From Bacteroidia bacterium (GTDB lineage Bacteria > Bacteroidota > Bacteroidia > Bacteroidales > Azobacteroidaceae), in the NCBI GenBank assembly GCA_025996865.1, contig BNTV01000043.1:1-36521 (forward strand): a stretch of 36,521 bases of DNA, in the 5' to 3' direction. The notes beneath the pieces were generated by a model. The model worked only from the letters and a program-made list of their open reading frames with translations, ran no database searches and was not told the DNA's origin. Numbering within the stretch: the stretch's first letter is position 1; every line of letters begins with the position of its first letter. A program made the translations under genes and the position numbers. Of this stretch, positions 33,377 to 36,521 are shown in pieces.

Positions 33377-35167
33377 ATGAAAAAATATCTTTCAGTTCTA
33401 TTTTTCTGTTTGGTGTCTTTAGTCATTTACAGTCAAAAACAAACCAACGAACGGGCAAAATGGTTTGTCGATTCCCGTTACGGAATGTTCATTCATTGGG
33501 GACTTTACAGCGCCGCCGAAGGTTTTTGGAAAGGTGAGAAAATCAGAAACGACAACAACTATGGAGAATGGATTTTTTACCGGAATCAAATTCCGAAATC
33601 AGAATATCTGACCTTGACCAATCGTTTCGATTGGAATGAGATCGACCCGGAAAAATGGGTTGTTTTAGCCAAAGAGGCCGGCATGAAATACATCACGTTT
33701 ACGGCCAAACATCACGATGGCTTCGCTTTGTGGGAAAGTAAGGTAAATGATTATAGCATTGGCAATTATACAAATCCCAAAAGGGACATTGTAGGTGAAT
33801 TGGCCGCTGCCTGTAAAAAGCATGGTATCCGTTTGTGTTTGTACTATTCGCATTGGGTGGATTGGGAACATGCGTATGGATGGAGTCACGAACGTGAATT
33901 GACGGGGCTTAATCCGAAAGATTATGACCAATATTGGCAGGAAAAAGTGATTCCCCAAATCCGGGAATTGCTTACTAATTACGGAGAAATTAGCATGTTA
34001 TGGTTCGATATGTGGCTTCACCACTCAGAGACTGTGGTTACTAAAGAACAACTTTTTCAATTGAAAAAGTTAATTCGGGAACTTCAACCCAACTGTTTGG
34101 TTAATTCGAGGTTAGGCTTATCCATTCAGGAAGATTCGGATGTTGATTTTAAAACTTTGTCGGATAATGAATTAGGCAATCAAAAAGAAGATTTTCCCTG
34201 GGAGTCTCCCGGAACGGTAGCTCATTCCTGGGGATTTCATTCGGCGGAAACAGAATGGAAATCAACCGGTTTTTTGTTGAAATCACTGATCGGCAATGTC
34301 AGTTTGAATGGCAATTTTACGTTGAATATCGGCCCTCGTGCGAACGGCGAAGTACCGTATGAAATTGAAAACCGGTTGCTTGAAATAGGTAAATGGCTTG
34401 AAATCAATGGAGAATCAATCTATGGCGCAGAGGCTTTTGACTTGGACAAAAACCTGCACAATTGGGGTAAAATCACAATGAAACAGGATGGAAACAAAAT
34501 GCGGCTTTATCTCCATGTTTATAATTGGCCGTTAAACAAGCATTTGCCGTTATCAGGGATAACAACTTCTCCTGCAAAGATTTATTTGTTGGCCGACAAA
34601 CAAAAACAACCATTGCCTTATACCCGTGAAGGCCTTTTTACAGACATACAACTACCTGCTTTACAACCGGATCCATATATATCGGTGGTTGTAGCTGAAT
34701 ATGATCGAACGCCTGAAATTGTGCAAGGATTAGTCGCAAAAACAACGGAAGGCGGTTATTCAATGACCTACGAGAATCAATCGAACGATAAAACATTAAA
34801 AATCAGTGGAAAAAGCCGGTATGGAACAATTCCTTCCCATGTTGAAATACAGAGTCCTCAAAAGCTGAAATGGCGTTTTTACGTAGATCAACCCGGAGTC
34901 AAAACGATGGATATTTCCTACAATTTTCAAGGGAAAAAGTCCGCTGGAAAAATGGTTTGCCTGACGCCCGGCGTCCAATTGTCGCATGTTTTCGAACCTA
35001 CCGGAAAAACGGTTGGCGAACCCAATTCGGACTGGGTCGTGGAACGGTTTCTCTCTCATCGCATTGGAACAGTTTCTTTTGACAAATCCGGAATTTATGA
35101 ATTGGAGTTTGAACTAAGTCCCCCCAAAGACAATGGGGTTAAATTTCAGTGGATTTGGGTGGAGTGA
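33377..35167 (+). CDS. GH29 alpha-L-fucosidase
   Basis: This exported retaining glycosidase removes alpha-linked L-fucose. The ATG at 33377 gives the signal peptide MKKYLSVLFFCLVSLVIYSQ; longer readings start 34 codons earlier in the divergent promoter region and are rejected. The catalytic domain (about 25-370) has RYGMFIHWGLYS, TFTAKHHDGFALW, YYSHWVDW and the nucleophile region ISMLWFDMW (Asp211). The WESPGTVAHSWGFH segment (Glu276) corresponds to the usual WE...SWGY stretch. The C-terminal beta-sandwich runs from about 390 to 596. The Ser-Pro-Gly variant of the WE segment suggests a divergent subfamily. The sigma-factor gene starts 16 nt downstream. Confidence 0.94.
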   Translation: MKKYLSVLFFCLVSLVIYSQKQTNERAKWFVDSRYGMFIHWGLYSAAEGFWKGEKIRNDNNYGEWIFYRNQIPKSEYLTLTNRFDWNEIDPEKWVVLAKEAGMKYITFTAKHHDGFALWESKVNDYSIGNYTNPKRDIVGELAAACKKHGIRLCLYYSHWVDWEHAYGWSHERELTGLNPKDYDQYWQEKVIPQIRELLTNYGEISMLWFDMWLHHSETVVTKEQLFQLKKLIRELQPNCLVNSRLGLSIQEDSDVDFKTLSDNELGNQKEDFPWESPGTVAHSWGFHSAETEWKSTGFLLKSLIGNVSLNGNFTLNIGPRANGEVPYEIENRLLEIGKWLEINGESIYGAEAFDLDKNLHNWGKITMKQDGNKMRLYLHVYNWPLNKHLPLSGITTSPAKIYLLADKQKQPLPYTREGLFTDIQLPALQPDPYISVVVAEYDRTPEIVQGLVAKTTEGGYSMTYENQSNDKTLKISGKSRYGTIPSHVEIQSPQKLKWRFYVDQPGVKTMDISYNFQGKKSAGKMVCLTPGVQLSHVFEPTGKTVGEPNSDWVVERFLSHRIGTVSFDKSGIYELEFELSPPKDNGVKFQWIWVE

Positions 35168-35183
35168 AGGGTTAGCCCCAGAT

Positions 35184-35741
35184 ATGAAAAATGAACTGCC
35201 AAATATCCGATATTTGCTTGAAGGGCTTTCTTTTAAGGATTCTGAACAGGCCTTTCAGTCTCTTTATTATGCTTATTCCGACAAGATGATGCGGTACATA
35301 TATATGTACGTGAAATCGCATGACGCGGCGGAAGAGTTGGTGTCCGATGTGTTCTTTGCACTTTGGGAACGCAGGAAAACCATCCATGAGATAAACGATT
35401 TCAACGCCTACATTTACAAGATAGCTAAATTCAAAGCCCTGAACCATCTTCGAGACAACAAACCCGAATTGGTGGATTTGGATGAAATACCCCTCGACCT
35501 TTTCGCCTATACCGAAACAACACCCGAAGACGATTACATATCAAAAGAATTAATAGGCAGCGTGAATGAAGCCATCGAACAACTGCCTCCAAAAACCAAA
35601 TTAGCTTTCAAATTAGTGCGCGAAGATGGCATGAAATACCGCGAAGCCGCCGACCATTTAGGCATATCCGTAAAAACCCTTGAAAGCCATCTGACATCCG
35701 CCATGAAGGCCATCTCCAAAATATTATCTGTCCGTCCCTAA
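35184..35741 (+). CDS. ECF RNA polymerase sigma factor (Bacteroidetes type)
   Basis: This 185-residue sigma-70-family protein starts at MKNELPNIRY (35184); a reading from 35133 overlaps the fucosidase gene and is not favoured. Region 2 is seen as FQSLYYAYSDKMMRYIYMYV and AEELVSDVFFALWERR (about 20-70). Region 4 is IEQLPPKTKLAFKLVREDGM and YREAADHLGISVKTLESHL (about 130-175). Such sigma factors are held by a FecR-type anti-sigma factor until a TonB-dependent transporter signals ligand. That anti-sigma gene follows after 71 nt. Together they probably control a second glycan locus beyond the window, and possibly the fucosidase gene. Confidence 0.92.
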   Translation: MKNELPNIRYLLEGLSFKDSEQAFQSLYYAYSDKMMRYIYMYVKSHDAAEELVSDVFFALWERRKTIHEINDFNAYIYKIAKFKALNHLRDNKPELVDLDEIPLDLFAYTETTPEDDYISKELIGSVNEAIEQLPPKTKLAFKLVREDGMKYREAADHLGISVKTLESHLTSAMKAISKILSVRP

Positions 35742-35812
35742 AAAAAAATCAATTCCGGGTAAGGGTAAAATCGTTTTTTTGTTACTTAATATATAGAGTA
35801 GCAAAAAAACAG

Positions 35813-36521
35813 ATGGAGCAGGAAATAGAACAAATTATTGTAAGGAATTTATCGGGTGAGGCTTCAAGTGAAGACCTCATCAGGCTTTCGGAGTGGCTTG
35901 CCTTAAAAGAAGAAAACAAAACTTCTTTTTTGAGGTGTAGTAAATATTGGCGTGCAAGCGTGTCGGGCATTCGTATCCAAGACAAGGAAGATGCTTACAA
36001 ACAACTCGCCAAGCGGATTGGAACATCCCGGCGCATGTTTCCCCGTTGGTTTAAATATGCCGGAATAGCTGCCGCTATTGCTCTTCTAATAGGTGTCACC
36101 GCCTTTTGGGGTGTTCATAAATCAACGCCGGAAGCCATCCATCACTATTCGTATGTCACCGGAAACTCCACTTCCACCTTCAATCTACCCGATGGAACGG
36201 AAGTCTCCCTCAACAGGCATAGCACCCTTACGTATTCCAACCAATATGGAATCGAGATGCGCGAAGTGACCCTGCAAGGAGAAGCTTATTTCAACGTAGT
36301 GAAGAATAAGGAACGGAAGTTTATTGTCGATTTGAATGATAGCCGTATCACTGTGTTGGGCACCACCTTCAATGTAAGGCAATACCCTGAAGAAAACAAG
36401 CTGACGGCCACCCTGATAGAAGGCTCTATCCAGTTTGAAACCCCGCAACAAACGGTTATACTCAAGCCCAACCAGCAATTAGCCTACAGCCGGCTTGACG
36501 ACCAATTAATCATCGACATGA
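35813..36521 (+). CDS. FecR-family anti-sigma factor (3'-truncated by the window end)
   Basis: The frame is open from the ATG at 35813 to the end of the window (236 codons, no stop). The N-terminal cytoplasmic anti-sigma part is MEQEIEQIIVRNLSGEASSE and onward to about residue 80. One membrane segment follows (FKYAGIAAAIALLIGVTAFW, about 83-102). The periplasmic FecR domain begins near 115: TSTFNLPDGTEVSLNRHSTL, LQGEAYFNVVKNKERKFIVD and ITVLGTTFNVRQYPEE. The missing C-terminus would carry the domain that contacts the TonB-dependent transporter. It follows the ECF sigma gene by 71 nt. A SusC-like gene with an STN domain is expected next, outside the window. Confidence 0.93.
   Translation, partial: MEQEIEQIIVRNLSGEASSEDLIRLSEWLALKEENKTSFLRCSKYWRASVSGIRIQDKEDAYKQLAKRIGTSRRMFPRWFKYAGIAAAIALLIGVTAFWGVHKSTPEAIHHYSYVTGNSTSTFNLPDGTEVSLNRHSTLTYSNQYGIEMREVTLQGEAYFNVVKNKERKFIVDLNDSRITVLGTTFNVRQYPEENKLTATLIEGSIQFETPQQTVILKPNQQLAYSRLDDQLIIDM

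Overview
The window is bacterial DNA of Bacteroidales type. The evidence is a SusC/SusD pair, many Bacteroidetes-style lipoprotein signal peptides, promoters of the TTTG / TAnnTTTG kind, few Shine-Dalgarno sites, and lineage-typical families (DUF2851, DUF4290, DUF1735, an S9 prolyl peptidase beside lipA). The closest family is inferred only loosely: a gut or anaerobic-environment Bacteroidales. The left end carries a scrambled thrS gene, and the right end cuts a fecR-like gene.

Left part (1-9.7 kb). The 3' part of thrS is followed by infC, rpmI and rplT on the plus strand, closed by a bidirectional hairpin terminator. On the minus strand follow a GNAT acetyltransferase, a NUDIX-fold protein without a NUDIX box, lipoyl synthase and an S9 prolyl peptidase. 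A DUF2851 gene diverges from the peptidase gene, with a recognisable promoter for each. An accessory patch (about 8.0-9.7 kb) holds an eroded IS1380-like transposase start, a probably frameshifted secreted protein and an unknown secreted protein.

Centre (9.7-23.0 kb). Eight tightly packed minus-strand genes form a polysaccharide-utilisation-type operon. In transcription order they are: IPT/NHL lipoprotein, SusC, SusD, DUF1735 lipoprotein, Ig-like plus F5/8C lipoprotein, Tat-exported Gfo/Idh/MocA oxidoreductase, DUF1080 lipoprotein, and a transglutaminase-like lipoprotein with two CBM6-like modules. No classical glycoside hydrolase or polysaccharide lyase is present. The oxidoreductase/DUF1080 pair suggests cleavage through 3-keto sugar chemistry, and the transglutaminase-like protein may open an amide or glycopeptide bond. 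This is the most interesting system in the window.

Right part (23.0-36.5 kb). grpE-dnaJ run on the plus strand. Minus-strand housekeeping genes follow: epimerase, DUF4290, murA and rimM; a HigBA-type toxin-antitoxin pair; a PfkB-family sugar kinase; and an outer-membrane barrel gene coupled to priA. The end of the window holds a GH29 alpha-L-fucosidase, an ECF sigma factor and a truncated FecR-type anti-sigma factor. These three look like the start of a second glycan locus beyond the window.

Two kinds of repeat touch gene ends. An 88-nt GC-rich element with inverted ends is present twice (near 4.35 and 30.4 kb), and an inverted pair of heptanucleotide arrays lies near 26.9 kb. These repeats supply stop codons to three genes and the start codon plus about 19 N-terminal residues to lipA.
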